Origin: Atrina japonica
Lineage: Eukaryota > Mollusca > Bivalvia > Pterioida > Pinnidae
Assembly: GCA_030159075.1 (NCBI GenBank)
Contig: BROG01000447.1
Span: 424,001 to 488,000, forward strand
Length of the DNA: 64,000 nt
Reading direction: 5' to 3'
The notes below the pieces were generated by a model. The model was not told the origin of the DNA. It saw only the letters and a list, made by a program, of their open reading frames with translations, and did not search any database. The translations under genes and the position numbers were made by a program. Positions 31,655-44,540 of this stretch are shown in pieces; position 1 is the first letter of the stretch, and every line of letters starts with the position of its first letter.

Positions 31655-31727
31655 GCCGGCCTGGCTCAGGCGGTAGCGCGCTCGACTCTTAATCGTGAGG
31701 TCGTGAGTTTGAGTCCAGCCGGCTGCA
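31655..31727 (+). repeat. tRNA-Lys(CTT)-like sequence, probably a SINE head
   Basis: GCCGGCCTGGCTCAGGCGGT, anticodon stem region CGACTCTTAATCG and GGTCGTGAGTTTGAGTCC can be folded into a cloverleaf-like form with a paired GCCGGC acceptor stem. The B box has T for C (GAGTTTGAGTCC), and other SINE heads lie nearby, so it is more likely a pseudo-tRNA than a functional gene. Confidence 0.5.
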
Positions 31728-31924
31728 TTAACTTAAAATACACATTCTATTTGGATGAAAACAATTTACTGCGCATGTCCATGAACTTTCCGATGTGAGG
31801 TTGTCATGAATATTGCGCTCAACACCTTTTAAATTTAAGTAGGATCCTACTGAAATCATCGTTAATTATTTTCATACTCGTATTACTCGCAAACAAAATA
31901 ACATATAACAGTATAATTAATAAG

Positions 31925-32215
31925 AATGTTATATGATCCGATATGCCAGGACATGTTCAACATATGAACATTTCACATACAGATGTAAAATACCCACTAA
32001 CAAATTTTTGATATCGAAAAACGCGTTTGATGTCAACGTTATGCAAATTTTACGGTCGGTATAATAGTCTTGTTTACAATTACTCTGTTTACTGGGTGAA
32101 ATGTTGAGTTGCCTTTCCGTTGTTGGTTGTTGAGACGTCGTACCAATTGTGAAAAGGATTCGTTCCTCACGTATTTCATTTGGACTTGACTGTGGACTCA
32201 CGGCGGGTTTATTTT
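31925..32215 (+). repeat. Penelope-like element 3'-end copy
   Basis: GATCCGATATGCCAGGACATG through TTTTACGGTCGGTATAATAG to GGACTCACGGCGGGT: the RT C-terminus and tail, frameshifted. Confidence 0.7.
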
Positions 32216-32544
32216 ACCATTTCATAATAACAGGTTTGGTTATGAATGTTTTTTCTGAAATATTTACCATTGTGTAATTCCCGGAAAACTGACCGATCGC
32301 CATTTTTATTACATCCAAAGAAGCGGTAGGTGTCGAAGTGTGTCAAGTGAATTCTCAATATTAAATGTAAGTGTTCATGAGAATTAAGTTGATGGATTTT
32401 TATATTTATTAATGTTGAAACTTGATCATTTAGAGAGAAGTGACATAAAAAAAAATTAACGAAGACATCTGTCATGTTTTAATTTTTGAATTTACTCCTC
32501 GCGGGGGGGGGGGGGGGGTTACATACAAAAAAATTAAAATTTTC

Positions 32545-33308
32545 CTGCACATGCATCACATGTTCTTCAACCTCTTGATGTCGCATGTTATGGCCCATTC
32601 CAAACTATTTACAATTCTGAATGTCACAAACAGAAATACAGCATTTGTCACACGGTTTGATGTTTGCAGCATATCTTGCAAGGCTTATTCAAAATCTCTC
32701 TCTGAAGAAAATTTTGCATGCTGCTTTCCGAAAAACTGGCATATTTCCCTTAGATAGGTCTGTTATTGGTAGTGAAAGTGTTGAACCAGCTAAAGTTTTT
32801 GAGTGTATTTAGGACAAGGCAGCGATGAATCAGCAAATGGTTCTCCGAGCAACTTCATGAAATTCAATATTGAGAAACTGAAACAAATTAAAAGTAATCA
32901 TATCAATGAAAAAAGCAACGCAAAACAATAAACAAACTTGTCTCTGGTAAAGCTATCACAGAAAAAATACAGAATTTAAAATATCACAGCACCAAAACAC
33001 ACACACACACACAAAATCAGAATAACCCCATCGTCAATTTTGAAAGGTTAGGTCAACCAAGTTCACCTGTACCAGGACCATCTACCATATGTCCTTCAAT
33101 GTCAGATTTTAAGGACTCCACCATAGACGATGAAAAATGCTGTATAGGTGGCTTATTCACTCCAGCAGAAATCAGAAACAGTGTTTCACTTATATTCACA
33201 AAGTGGGTACAGTGTGATAAATATAGTCACTGGGCTCATTTACAGTATTGCAGTAAAGAAACTGTCATCAGAAAGAATGTGGAATATATATGCCCTCATT
33301 GTCAATAA
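32545..33308 (+). pseudogene. pogo/Tigger-like transposase C-terminus with PHD-like finger
   Basis: Frames 32,551-32,812 give SHVTAHSKLF-like and AFRKTGIFPLDRSVI, the end of the DDE_1 domain of pogo/Tigger-type transposases. At 33,099-33,308 an open frame contains WVQCDKYSHWAHLQYC and YICPHC, a PHD-type finger missing one ligand (Tyr where the second Cys of CDxC should be). DDE_1 proteins with a C-terminal PHD are common in lophotrochozoan genomes. Stops between the parts show decay. Confidence 0.55.
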
Positions 33309-33502
33309 AGAAAAATGAATTTGCGGATGTGAATAGACAAATTAAAATAAGTTGTGTTAAATAATTCTACAATTTACAATCATTAAATTATAATTAACCA
33401 AATTGAAGAAAGGATTTGTTAGTTACGTTATTCCCTGTTATTGCCTGTGAATTTTGTGTTGTACAAGTTAAAATTAAAAACACTGATAGTTTATTTACTG
33501 TA

Positions 33503-33697
<195 letters not shown>

Positions 33698-34069
33698 CAT
33701 GTACATATTTATCTTATCCGAGCAAAACTTGAAATCTCAATACTCACCAACCACATCGCCATTCAACGAACAATTAATTGGTATGCCCTTAAAGTGGTTA
33801 TTTTTCTGTTTGAAAGTGAGGGACGAATTTAGAACCCTGTCGGCCCGATGTCATCTAATGCTACTTGGACTTTTATACTGATATAAACAAGAATGAATAT
33901 GAGCAATACAGTATCCTAAACACATCAAATCAGGAGGTTAGTTATTACTGAATTCAAAAATATACGGTTTTGTTACATTTGATTTTATTCCAAAGTAATT
34001 TATGCGGCGAACGTGCTAAGGGGCACGAAATATGGACATCCTATTGGTATTTATATGGTATTTATTATC

Positions 34070-34395
34070 ATTATTTATTATTATCTACCGTGTGTCTCTT
34101 ACTTAAGGTAGGTTGATCAGTGATGATCTTGTATTTATTATTATCTACCGTGTGTCCCTTACTTAGGGTAGGTTGATCAGTGATGATCTTGTATTTATTA
34201 TTATCTACCGTGTGTCCACTACTTAGGATAGGTTGATAAGTGATGATCTTGTATATATTATCATTATTTATTATTATCTACCGTGTGTCTCTTACCTAGG
34301 GTAGGTTGATCAGTGATGATCTTGTATTTATTATCATTATTTATTATTATCTACCGTGTGTCCCTTACTTAGGGTAGGTTGATCAGTCTTGTATT
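34070..34395. repeat. 60-74-bp tandem repeat, five copies
   Basis: ATCTACCGTGTGTCCCTTAC and GTAGGTTGATCAGTGATGAT recur at a 60-bp period in three units. Two longer units contain an extra TATTATCATTATT. Confidence 0.9.
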
Positions 34396-34559
34396 TATTA
34401 TTTTGTTAATGATGATATAGATTCCTATAATGCTATGTAATGATCATTGCTGTAAAGGTTACAACTATTTGATTATTTTGATATGTTACTAATCAAATAC
34501 AATGTGATGTAACGTTCTATTTTATTATGGTTCATTAATTGATCAGGTGTAATTTTCAG

Positions 34560-34835
34560 TGTTTCATATTTTGCGATTACTCTGTTTCACTAAGTGAAAT
34601 GTTGAGTTGCCTTTTCGTTTGCGGTTGTTGAGACGTCTGTACCAATTGTGACAAGGATACACTCCTCACGTATATCATTGGAATTTACTGTGGTGTGACC
34701 GGCCGACATGGGATACTTACTCCTCCATAAAACCTGTTCCCACCTCTTGGTTTCCTGAGGTTCGTGTTTGTCCATTTTTACCAGATTTGTATCTATATCC
34801 TGGACATCCTAGAGATTTATACTTTGATATCTGAA
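34560..34835 (+). repeat. Penelope-like element 3'-end copy
   Basis: Contains CACTAAGTGAAATGTTGAGT, GACGTCTGTACCAATTGTGA and CCTGGACATCCTAGAGATTT, shared with 25.5, 46.9 and 53.3 kb. Confidence 0.75.
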
Positions 34836-35039
34836 ATTTTTCTTATTTATATCTTATACATCACATCTCTGTTATCGTTTGTATATTGACTTAAGTCCTA
34901 TTTGTTGTAGGAACGTTGCCAACCAAATCTACATGACAATAATTGGATACCAATGAACAGTGTTTGCTTGTTAGACATACAAAACATTAAAAATGATTTG
35001 CAGAATTGTTGCTCGACTTCTTTCCAGTTTCAATGTCAC

Positions 35040-36185
35040 CTATTTCTAAATCATTTCTTCTAACAAAGGATATGCTTTGATTTGTACTGAACCATCCCCT
35101 TTGGGTTTGGCACAGGGGACTAAAACATAAATTGGAAAAATTTGGAATTTCAGGTAATTTAATGGAATGAGTGGGGAATTACTTATTTGAGCGCAATCAA
35201 AAAGTAATTCTAAATGGTTAAACTGTAATAAACTTATCAACACTAACGCCGGTGCCCCTTAGTCTCAGTTCTGGGGCCTGTATTCTTTCTCGTATATAAA
35301 AACGACATAGTCCTTGAGACAGTATTAAATTATTTGCAGACGATACTTCCATTTACGTTATTATTTAAAATGAAATTCAAGCAGCTGCCATCTTGAACTA
35401 TAATCTAAATAAAATACACCGCTGGTCAAAACAATGGCTAGTTAATTTTAACCCACATCCCCCAATAAAAAACAACAACAATAAAAAAAAACAAAAAAAC
35501 AAAAACAAAAACAAAAAACCACTGAATCTCTGCTTATAGCTAGAGAAAAATAATGACACAAATCATCCTATTCTTCTTATGAGCAATACTCCAATAACTG
35601 AAGTAACTAAATACAAACACTTTCAACTTTTTTCAACTTACTTTTAACACAACAGATCATTTGGGTGATCATATCGACACAATAAGAAATATCTAATAAA
35701 CTAAATGTTCTACGTAGCCTTCAATCTCAGCTCGACAGACAAACGCTACGGACGATAATTTCTCATTTATTAGGCCATTATTAGCGTAAGCAGACATTAT
35801 TTTTGACAGTTGCCCAGATTACTATAAACAAAAACTTGAAATATTAATATTGAAGCAGCATAAATAGTGACGGGGGTACTAAATCTATTATATTAGGAAA
35901 CTGGATGGGACACAAACTTATTTAGTATTTCAAAATGACCAAGGGAGTGATACCGCACTACATAAAAATCAGATTTCACCCCACAAACATTGTCAACGTC
36001 ATGATTACAGCACAAGAAATTCCGATAATTTCACTTTTTTCCACTGCCGAATTGCTAATCATTTCAAAAGTTTTGTTCCTTCAACAACTAGGCTATGGAT
36101 AACCTCCCCCGTGAAATCAGATGCTGTGATAATATCAATTCCTTCAAATCAAAACTTGTAATAGACCAGAAAACTTGTAATGTTT
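35040..36185 (+). mobile_element. Degenerate LINE reverse transcriptase (Jockey/CR1-like)
   Basis: Plus strand, several frames: SQFWGLYSFSYI-type remnants of GSVLGPLLFLxYIND at about 35,265, a FADDTS-like block at about 35,335 (TTTGCAGACGATACTTCC), HRWSKQWLVNFNP at about 35,420, PITEVTKYKH at about 35,600, and near the 3' end Asn-Ser-Phe-Lys-Ser-Lys-Leu (36,140-36,160). Full of stops. Ends in A/T-rich sequence. Confidence 0.65.
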
Positions 36186-36277
36186 GAGTGCAGGGATAAA
36201 CTCTATCCATGCATATGCACGAGAGTTTGTTTCTTTTGGGTAAAAATAGGTTTATTTTGGTGAAAGATGGGATTCCA

Positions 36278-36598
36278 TTAGTTTAAAATAGTCGAAGAAC
36301 TGATCAATTGCCCAGCCGACATGATTAACACATGTACACAGTTTTCGCGTGAAAAGCAATATATAACTTCATTGTAGTCTAAAACATCCGTTTCATCCCG
36401 AGAAAGAAGATTACAGAGATATATTTCTGCAGATGTTTCCTCTTTAATACCACAAATCATTTCATAATATTGATTCTCAGATTTCTGCAGAGACATGTTA
36501 TTTGAATCGTCATTTCCGCCAATGTACAGTACGGTAATAACATCATTCCCTGATTGAATTATTTTATTCATTTCCTGTTTGTGGTCTTCCAAGAGCAA
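36278..36598 (-). CDS. SGNH-hydrolase-like ORF, probably transposon-derived
   Basis: An open minus-strand frame (106 codons) contains VITVLYIGGNDDSNN, then YYEMICGIKEETSAEIYLCN and LLSRDETDVLDYNEVI. GGND is the block III signature of SGNH/GDSL esterases, and the following ...I...LPR pattern fits. Blocks I (GDS) and V (DxxH) are absent, so it is partial. Such domains are frequently found in mollusc and cnidarian retroelements, and the neighbourhood is retroelement-rich. Confidence 0.4.
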   Translation of the reverse strand: MLLEDHKQEMNKIIQSGNDVITVLYIGGNDDSNNMSLQKSENQYYEMICGIKEETSAEIYLCNLLSRDETDVLDYNEVIYCFSRENCVHVLIMSAGQLISSSTILN

Positions 36599-37194
36599 TA
36601 TGAAGATATATCATGGATACATGGGTCATGTAGTTCCAGAGACTGCAACGTATTAAAGACACTCCAATTGCCTTTGTAGTGATAACGAGTATTAGAGCCA
36701 ACTCCTTGTCATATTTGAATAGAGTGGACCTGCGCCTGCATTGTTATGGGTTTGCTGGGCAGTTAGATCGAACTAAGACTATAGAACCAGTCCAGCAGTT
36801 ATATTGTATATAGTCTAAAGAAAAGCTTACAGTTGATAAGTATACATTCAGTTCTAAACTGTCAGACAAACTTTCCCATTAATCCTGATTGAAAACATTG
36901 AAAAGGGTAATGTTCTCCATTAATAACTTCAACATAAAACAAAGAGGAACTAAGTGATTTTTTTATATTTGTTTTTATTGAGGTTTAAATTGATTTATTT
37001 CAGATTTTGACTCTGATGTGATTGTATACGCTTACCTGTTCATATCTTTCATCCTCCTCTGATGAATTGTCAGAAACATGTGATGTGATAGATATGTAGA
37101 TGGCAGAACATTTCCAGATTTACATTTCATGTCTTTTGAATGTACAACATTTATAAGTTCAATTGAGGACACAGATGCAACATATAGAACCATA

Positions 37195-38990
37195 AACAAA
37201 TGGTTACAAACATGACATCATAAACATTACAAACATGACATCATAAACATTACAAACATTACATCATAAACATTACAAACATTACATCATAAAATTACAA
37301 ACATTACATCATAAAATTACAAACATTACATCATAAATATAACAAACATTACATCATAAACATTACAAACATTACATCATAAAATTACAAACATTACATC
37401 ATAAATATAACAAACATGACATCATAAACATTACAAACATTACATCATAAACATTACAAACATTACATCATAAACATTACAAACATTACATCATAAAATT
37501 ACAAACATTACATCATAAATATAACAAACATTACATCATAAACATTACAAACATTACATCTTAAATATAACAAACATGGCACCATAAACATTACAAACAT
37601 TACATCATAAACATTACAAACATTACACCATAAACATTACAAACATTACATCATAAAATTACAAACATTACATCATAAAATTACAAACATTACATCATAA
37701 ATATAACAAACATTACATCATAAACATTACAAACATTAAATTATAAAATTACAAACATTACATCATAAATATAACAAACATGACATCATAAACATTACAA
37801 ACATGACATCTTTAACATTACAAACATTACATCATAAACATTACAAACATTACATCATAAACATTACAAACATTACATCATAAACATTACAAACATTACA
37901 TCATAAAATTACAAACATTACATCATAAATATAACAAACATTACATCATAAACATTACAAACATTACATCTTAAATATAACAAACATGACACCATAAACA
38001 TTACAACCATTACATCATAAACATTACAAACATTACACCATAAACATTACAAACATTACTTCATAAACATTACAAACATTACATCATAAAATTACAAACA
38101 TTACTTCATAAACATTACAAACATTACATCATAAACATTACATCATAAACATTACAAACATGACATCATAAACATTACAAACATTACATCATAAACATTA
38201 CAAACATTACATCATCATAAACATTACAAACATTACATCATAAACATTACAAACATTACATCATAAACATTACAAACATTACATCATAAACATTACAAAC
38301 ATGACATCATAAACATTACAAACATGACATCATAAACATTACAAACATTACATCATCATAAACATTACAAACATTACATCATAAACATTACAAACATTAC
38401 ATCATAAACATTACAAACATTACATCATAAACATTACAAACATTACATCATAAACATTACAAACATTACATCATAAACATTACAAACATTACATCATAAA
38501 ATTACAAACATTACATCATAAAATTACAAACATTACATCATAAACATTACAAACATTACATCATAAACATTACAAACATTACATCATAAATATAACAAAA
38601 ATGACATCATAAACTTACAAACATTACATCATAAACATTACAAACATTACATCATAAATATAACAAACATGACATCATAAACATTACAAACATTACATCA
38701 TAAAATTACAAACATTACATCATAAACATTACAAACATTACATCATAAACATTACAAACATTACATCATAAAATTACAAACATGACATCATAAACATTAC
38801 AAACATTACATCATAAACATTACAAACATTACATCATAAACATTACAAACATTACATCATAAAATTACAAACATGAAATCATAAACATTACAAACATTAC
38901 ATCATAAACATTACAAACATTACATCATAAACATTACAAACATGACATCATAAACATTACAAACATTACGTCATAAACATTACAAACACT
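37195..38990. repeat. 1.8-kb minisatellite, 22-24-bp unit
   Basis: About 75 copies of CATTACAAACATTACATCATAAA (23 bp) and length variants, some with TATAACAAACATGACATC. Ends abruptly at about 38,990 with CACTATATCGG. No open frame. Confidence 0.98.
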
Positions 38991-39128
38991 ATATCGGCCT
39001 AGTATGTTTCTACGCCAATTTAGTTATTTTTAGCACAGCAATAACACTACTCTTGGTACAGCAGAAGTGATAGGCTTTTTTTTTACAGAACTAATAAGTA
39101 AAATGAAACAGGAAACTTGAGAAAAACA

Positions 39129-39434
39129 TTTTACATGACGGAAGATCATCTGTAATAGAGATATGAATTTACATGACGGAAGATCATCTGTAATAGAGAT
39201 ATGATTTTACATGACGGAAGATCATCTGTAATAGAGATATGAATTTACATGACGGAAGATCATCTGTAATAGAGATATAAATTTACATGACGGAAGATCA
39301 TCTGTAATAGAGATATGAATTTACATGACGGAAGATCATCTGTAATAGAGATATGAATTTACATGACGGAAGATCATCTGTGATACAGATATGGATTTAC
39401 ATGACGGAAGATCATCTGTGATAGAGATATGATT
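39129..39434. repeat. 38-bp tandem repeat, eight copies
   Basis: TTTACATGACGGAAGATCAT with CTGTAATAGAGATATGAA, 38-bp period. The last two copies carry GTGATA in place of GTAATA. Confidence 0.95.
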
Positions 39435-39867
39435 TTAGTTATTTTGAAGAACACTGAAGAGAAGCAGAATATTATGTTCTTATTTGTCTTCAACAGTTTT
39501 TAACACTATCCTTGTGTCAATGAATACTTTTATGATTGTTATGCTATTTATGTAAGGATTTTCTCCAAGTCGGCTTATGTGCTAACATTAAATGATTTGG
39601 ATTTGAAATTTCAAGCTACGATAATGTATTACAATACTGTTTGTATGTTATATTGATGACAGGATAAATGATCGATGTACACTAGCGTCTTTTATAACAC
39701 ATTATACTTAAAAGATGCCCATTTTTAAATCTGACTTACACGCAAAAAGTACCTCTTTAAAAATAGCATCCCTTAATTTTGAAATATTGGCCGAACACTG
39801 AAACCAGTCTTCAATACCACAACTAATGATAACGCATTACAATGTAAAAATATAAAGCGCATGTTCC

Positions 39868-40100
39868 ATGGCCCAGTAGTTAGAGCATCGCTCACTAAAC
39901 CACGGAGTCTCTCGGCTCTGATCAAGCGCAAGTCGAGCCCCGCTGGAACCTAAGCTAATTTTGTCAGGAAAATTGTCAATTTACTTGTGGAAGGTCGGTG
40001 ATCCCTTCTCGAGTGTATTGTGTGTGTAAATCTGGCCACCACCATATAACTGAAAAACTGTTGAGAGTGGCGTAAAACACCATTCAAACTTCAATCTAAC
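39868..40100 (+). repeat. SINE family 1 copy
   Basis: GGCCCAGTAGTTAGAGCATC head, B-box CAAGTCGAGCCCCGC, and body with CCTAAGCTAATTTTGTCAG and ACCATATAACTGAAAAACTG. Confidence 0.75.
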
Positions 40101-40324
40101 ACGTGGGGGTGTTTCGACCTTAACCCCGTTCCATCAGATGTTCAACACAATTCACATTTGGTCTATCAATCTACATTCCTTTTTAAGGTGTATATTGTCA
40201 TGAATGACTGACCTAGCGTTTTGTTTTCATGGCTATTTTATGGTTGTGTTTCAGAAATGGTTGATCTCTATAAGAATGACGTCGATACACCATGTACCAA
40301 GCGTTCAGAAAGAAAGGTAGATTT

Positions 40325-40870
40325 CTATCTCAGATACTAAAGTATAGATCTTCAGGATGTCTAGGATACGGATACAAATCTGGCAAATATTAGACAAACA
40401 CGGACCATGGAGGATAAGCATTCCCTGTTGACCGATGACACTCACCGCGAGTCCAGAGTCAAATTCAAATGAAATAATTTAAAATCTCGGATACAAAGTA
40501 TAAATCTACAGGGTTTCCAGAATACGTAAATCTGGTGATATCTGAAAAACACGGCCCTCAGCAAATCCAAAGGTGGGATCAGGTGTCATGTAGGAATAAT
40601 CATCCCCTGTTGACCTGTCTTAACCGCCGTGAGTCCACGGTGAAATTCAAATGAAATAGTGATGAACGAATCCTCGTCACAGTTGGTACAGACGTCACAA
40701 CAATCGCCATCGAACAGGTAACTCAATAACTTGTCAGTAAGTAGTTCACCTCTGAATATGAAATAATAATTCGTTGAACACTCCCTGACATATCGGATTA
40801 TTTGTGAGATATAAACACCATATGCAGGTGATTGCAGGATATTGCTACTTAAATAGGGAAAGTTTAGGAT
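40325..40870 (-). repeat. Two Penelope-like 3'-end copies in tandem
   Basis: Minus-strand tails at about 40,325-40,480 and 40,490-40,870, each starting TCTCAGATACTAAAGTATAGA-type sequence and running through TCACCGCGAGTCC or CGCCGTGAGTCC. The second continues to the RT C-terminus. Confidence 0.65.
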
Positions 40871-41194
40871 GGAAATCGTTGCGTTTGTCGCATAGATTGG
40901 TTGTTAATTTGGTTTGAAGTCGGAAAATTTTGCATATTGAACAATTGGGGGGGGGGGGGAGAGAGAGTATTTTAGGGAGATATTAGTCCCATTTAATAGA
41001 ATTGCAGTATCACCCACATGTTGTAAAACTTTAAATTTCTTATATACCTGAGTATAATATTCTTGTTTTCCCTCAATAATATTCCAAAAATGTTTATGCA
41101 TTATAAAAACGGGGTCACCCTGCATCCACGCCCAGTCTTAAAGAATGATTATATTCCATTCTGAATTGTACATAATTGAAAATCAATCTATAAT

Positions 41195-41400
41195 ATGTTC
41201 AATCTACACCAATATATCAGTGACCCGACATGTTTTACGGAAAGTTCCTCCAGTTTAATTGACTTATTGATATGGAATAATTTAAATATGATCTTACAAG
41301 CCAGCGATGTCGAACCCTTTGTAGATGTTAAAGATATAAGCTGTCAAAATGATGATTTTTGTCCCCTGTCATATAGTCGAGAATATGGTAAAATGTGTGT
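41195..41400 (+). mobile_element. LINE endonuclease fragment
   Basis: The open frame FNLHQYISDPTCFTESSSSL continuing IDLLI resembles the APE-endonuclease block before the SDH motif (FxLxQxIxEPTRxTxxSxTLIDLI). It is truncated soon after. Confidence 0.5.
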
Positions 41401-42234
41401 GTAAATACATTATCAAACACATGAAACGTTCGGAGTTATCTTTTATATGACTTAAATTTTAAATTCATTTATTACATGAAATTTGAGATCAAAGCTCTAG
41501 ATATGGTTAACAAAATGTTCACAATACTGTTACATGCAGTCATTGTGAAAATTCACTGGTACAACTGACATGAGGGTTAGTTGTATAAAAAAAATCCTTT
41601 GGACCAGTATTGGCAGTAATTATTTAAGTTGCTTTGGTACAGTACATTGGAACTTTGCTATCAAGACCATATAAGTGACAGACACAAAGTGGTGTGATTA
41701 GTGAGGAGGGATTAATATCATCAACATGAGCAGAGGGTCCTGTAAAAGGTTGCATTCCCAATGTAAAATCTGCTATTTTTCCCTAATTTTGAGCAAAAAT
41801 TTCCAAATGTGTTTGCCATATATTGATGTTATTCAAATTTAGTATTTAACTCTCAAACAAGAGAATTTAGAAATGACCTAAAGTATTTACTATACTTTGA
41901 TAAAAACCATGTTGTCAGTTAAAAAAATCACAAGATTCTTCTTCTTTATTCTTATGAGTAAAATGTACATGTACATTGTATTATTTTTGATAATTTGGTT
42001 CATTGACATAAAATTCCCAATTAGAAGGATACAGGACCCTGTCCCAAAAAGAGTCTATTAACCTTTGGTAAGGTGGTCTCCAAAGTGTTCTATAGGCAAG
42101 GTTCCACTGTACTGTCATATTAATAAATTCATTACATATTACCTGAATACAATCACCATGTGATGTAGGTATTTGACTACCATGTTAGTAACAAATACAT
42201 GAAACTGTCATGTAACTAGCCAACAGAGCTAGAC

Positions 42235-42345
42235 TGACTCTATAGTGCAAATGACATTTGATCATGAGTCCGAGTCCAGCAAACAATAGGTTGGTTTCCT
42301 GTCCGTTGGATGAGACAAACATAAACAACAATACAAAGACAAAAA
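42235..42345 (+). repeat. SINE family 2 fragment
   Basis: GAGTCCGAGTCCAGC, then AGGTTGGTTTCCTGTCCGTTGG and ATAAACAACAATA, matching the copy at 31.2 kb. Confidence 0.6.
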
Positions 42346-43089
42346 ATTGCCAAAAGTCAGGGTTTTCCCTAGGAGTAGAATATTTAAATAAGTATCAGGG
42401 ACCCACAGAAACAAAATTCCAGACTTTTTCAGTATATTTGTGTCCCCAAATCAATGAAATTCACGAATATATACATGAAAACAAAGGCGCATATTTTCAG
42501 TCTCAGGATAAAAAAAAAATTAAATATTTTTTTGCAATTTCATCTCTTTGTGACTCACTAATATTCAAGTTATGCATCCTGAAAATATTTTATGTTGCAT
42601 AGGCAAAAACCCTGTACACTATTTTGGTACAGGATTTGTCATGTAAATAGCAAATATATTTTTTGGGTGAGAAAAATGTACTCATCCACCACATGTACAT
42701 ATAGCTAGAAATTGAATTGAATTTTTTCTTCTAGATCTTTAATAATATTAATATTCCTTTTTACACTGTAAGTCTAATTCTAAAACTTTCCATGAACATG
42801 ACATTTACTTTTAAAATTCTTTACTGACATACTGGAGTTTAAGTCCCATATAAAATATAGTTAGTTTTAATCAATAAATGGCTTCATAAAACTTTATATA
42901 AAAAATTGGGACAAGAGGGTCTATTTTTCCATACTATTCATCCCATATAGCCATTGGTCAAGTTTTTATTTATTTTTTTGTTCTCATCCTGTATACGATC
43001 ATCATGTAAACAGTCAATACAATTTCAGTATCATTATTATATGACGATAGTGACTTGATCAATAGTCTGAGAATTAAAAAAAATATTCA

Positions 43090-43525
43090 TTTTTAGTCCA
43101 AGGTACCGAAATATAGCCTATGGCTATGTCTTACCCTCTCGTTTTCCCGCTTCACATAGGCCATGCGCATCTTCTTCGCTGTCGAATGTGAATCTTCGTT
43201 TGCCTGATTTGTCAGATTTGGTGGCGATTTCTGTATTGTTGGCACGGCACCAGGGATTAGATCTTTCCTAGCGATCGGCAAGCCAGCCGATTTCTTTATC
43301 CTGTACTCCACTGGTTATGAAGTCTCAAATTCAAAAAACTGACGACGAAGTTGGTCCAATCCAACCCTTCCGCTTCTGTCCCACAAACTCTGTCCATTTC
43401 CTAAGAATGGATGGCTTGTCCATAGGGAAGGAATGCAAAGATACCCCATCTTTGTGCGTATTTGAACAATGCATCGCTACACATCGTTTACCATTTACGC
43501 GTCGCTTTTTAGTCTCCATGATTAA
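43090..43525 (-). pseudogene. THAP-domain gene exon with internal deletion
   Basis: THAP domains are C2CH zinc fingers that bind DNA. From ATG 43,519: METKKRRVNGKRCVAMHCSN, then VSLHSFPMD, RKWTEFVGQKRKGW and PTSSSV, the first two-thirds of a THAP domain (C-x4-C, FP, W). The next frame resumes at FEFETS and later KKSAGLPIARKDLIPGAVPT, the L.PGAVPTI segment that follows THAP domains. The C-x2-H pair and neighbours are missing, and a stop lies at the join, so about 25-30 bp appear deleted. A GTAAGA donor follows GAACGAGAGG at about 43,131. Single-copy gene, transposon-derived gene or assembly error cannot be told apart. Confidence 0.6.
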
Positions 43526-44289
43526 AATGAACCTCCACTTTTAACACCTGTACAATATGTACTAGCTCAGGAAACATTAGTCAATCTTCGACAACACATG
43601 ACATGGCATGTCTAAACTGAATAAAATATATTTAAAACAATGTGTCCCCTCAGTATCAAGTATCATTTATTATTTAAATTATGCCCAATTGTTTATATTT
43701 GGTTACCTCCTGGACAGGTACTTGACTGAAAACTGTTTTGTTTTCTAGTAATTAATAAAGTTTCAGATTAAGAATGATTAACTTGACTACCCTTTGTTTT
43801 GACCACTTGTGAAGTAAAGAAGGATTAAATTTGACTACCCTTTGTTTTGACCACTTGTTAATTTACTCGAGATCATATTGTATAATTTACATAATGAGGG
43901 AGAGGTATTTCAGCAGTGACCTCTTTGAGTAACATTGGACTCATTTTGTCATGTCTATCAGCTTTAGAAAAATCGTAACGATTTGAAAAAAAAAAGTCGT
44001 GGACGTCTTCCAAAATATTTATGTGATCTAAGACCGCTTGATTGGTATTCGGATTAGGGTAATATTTTTATTTCCATGAATTAGTTTTGAGCCTACTGTT
44101 AATGTTTTAAACTGATATGATGGTGCAAGGAAGCAACAAGGATCAAATCAAGATTCATCAGTACAGACGTTTTATCATTCCTGAAGTCTGGTGTGGAGTT
44201 TTTCAGCTCTTTGTGACCATTATACTCAGTGTTTACCACTGACGTTCATAGGCATTATATCAATGTTGAAAATAAAACCTAGAAAATGT

Positions 44290-44540
44290 GTATTAACATT
44301 TGAAAGTAAAATTGAAGAAGTACCAATCAATAATCAAAACTCAAGTCCCTTATAACACGACGAATTAGATGTGCAAATTGTTTCAACATGAAGAACAATC
44401 ACGAATCCCAAATGGGATAAGAAAAGGTGTTCGGAAGGAGTCAGCGTCTTCTGCTGGCATGCCACACCCGTCGCAAATGTTCCATGGAAACCTTTCTAGT
44501 CCGATGAACGGGTCAAATTCTATGAAACATTTTAAGAAAA
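44290..44540 (+). repeat. Dispersed repeat family B, copy 3
   Basis: CCACACCCGTCGCAAATGTT, TTATAACACGACGAATTAGA and GAACGGGTCAAATTC shared with 28.4, 29.9 and 53.6 kb. Confidence 0.8.

Noticed and set aside
31655..31727. Functional tRNA-Lys gene
   Set aside because: Altered B box and closely related SINE heads nearby make a SINE-derived pseudo-tRNA more likely.
37195..38990. Regular array reminiscent of a CRISPR locus
   Set aside because: Units are contiguous with no unique spacers, and the DNA is eukaryotic; simple minisatellite.
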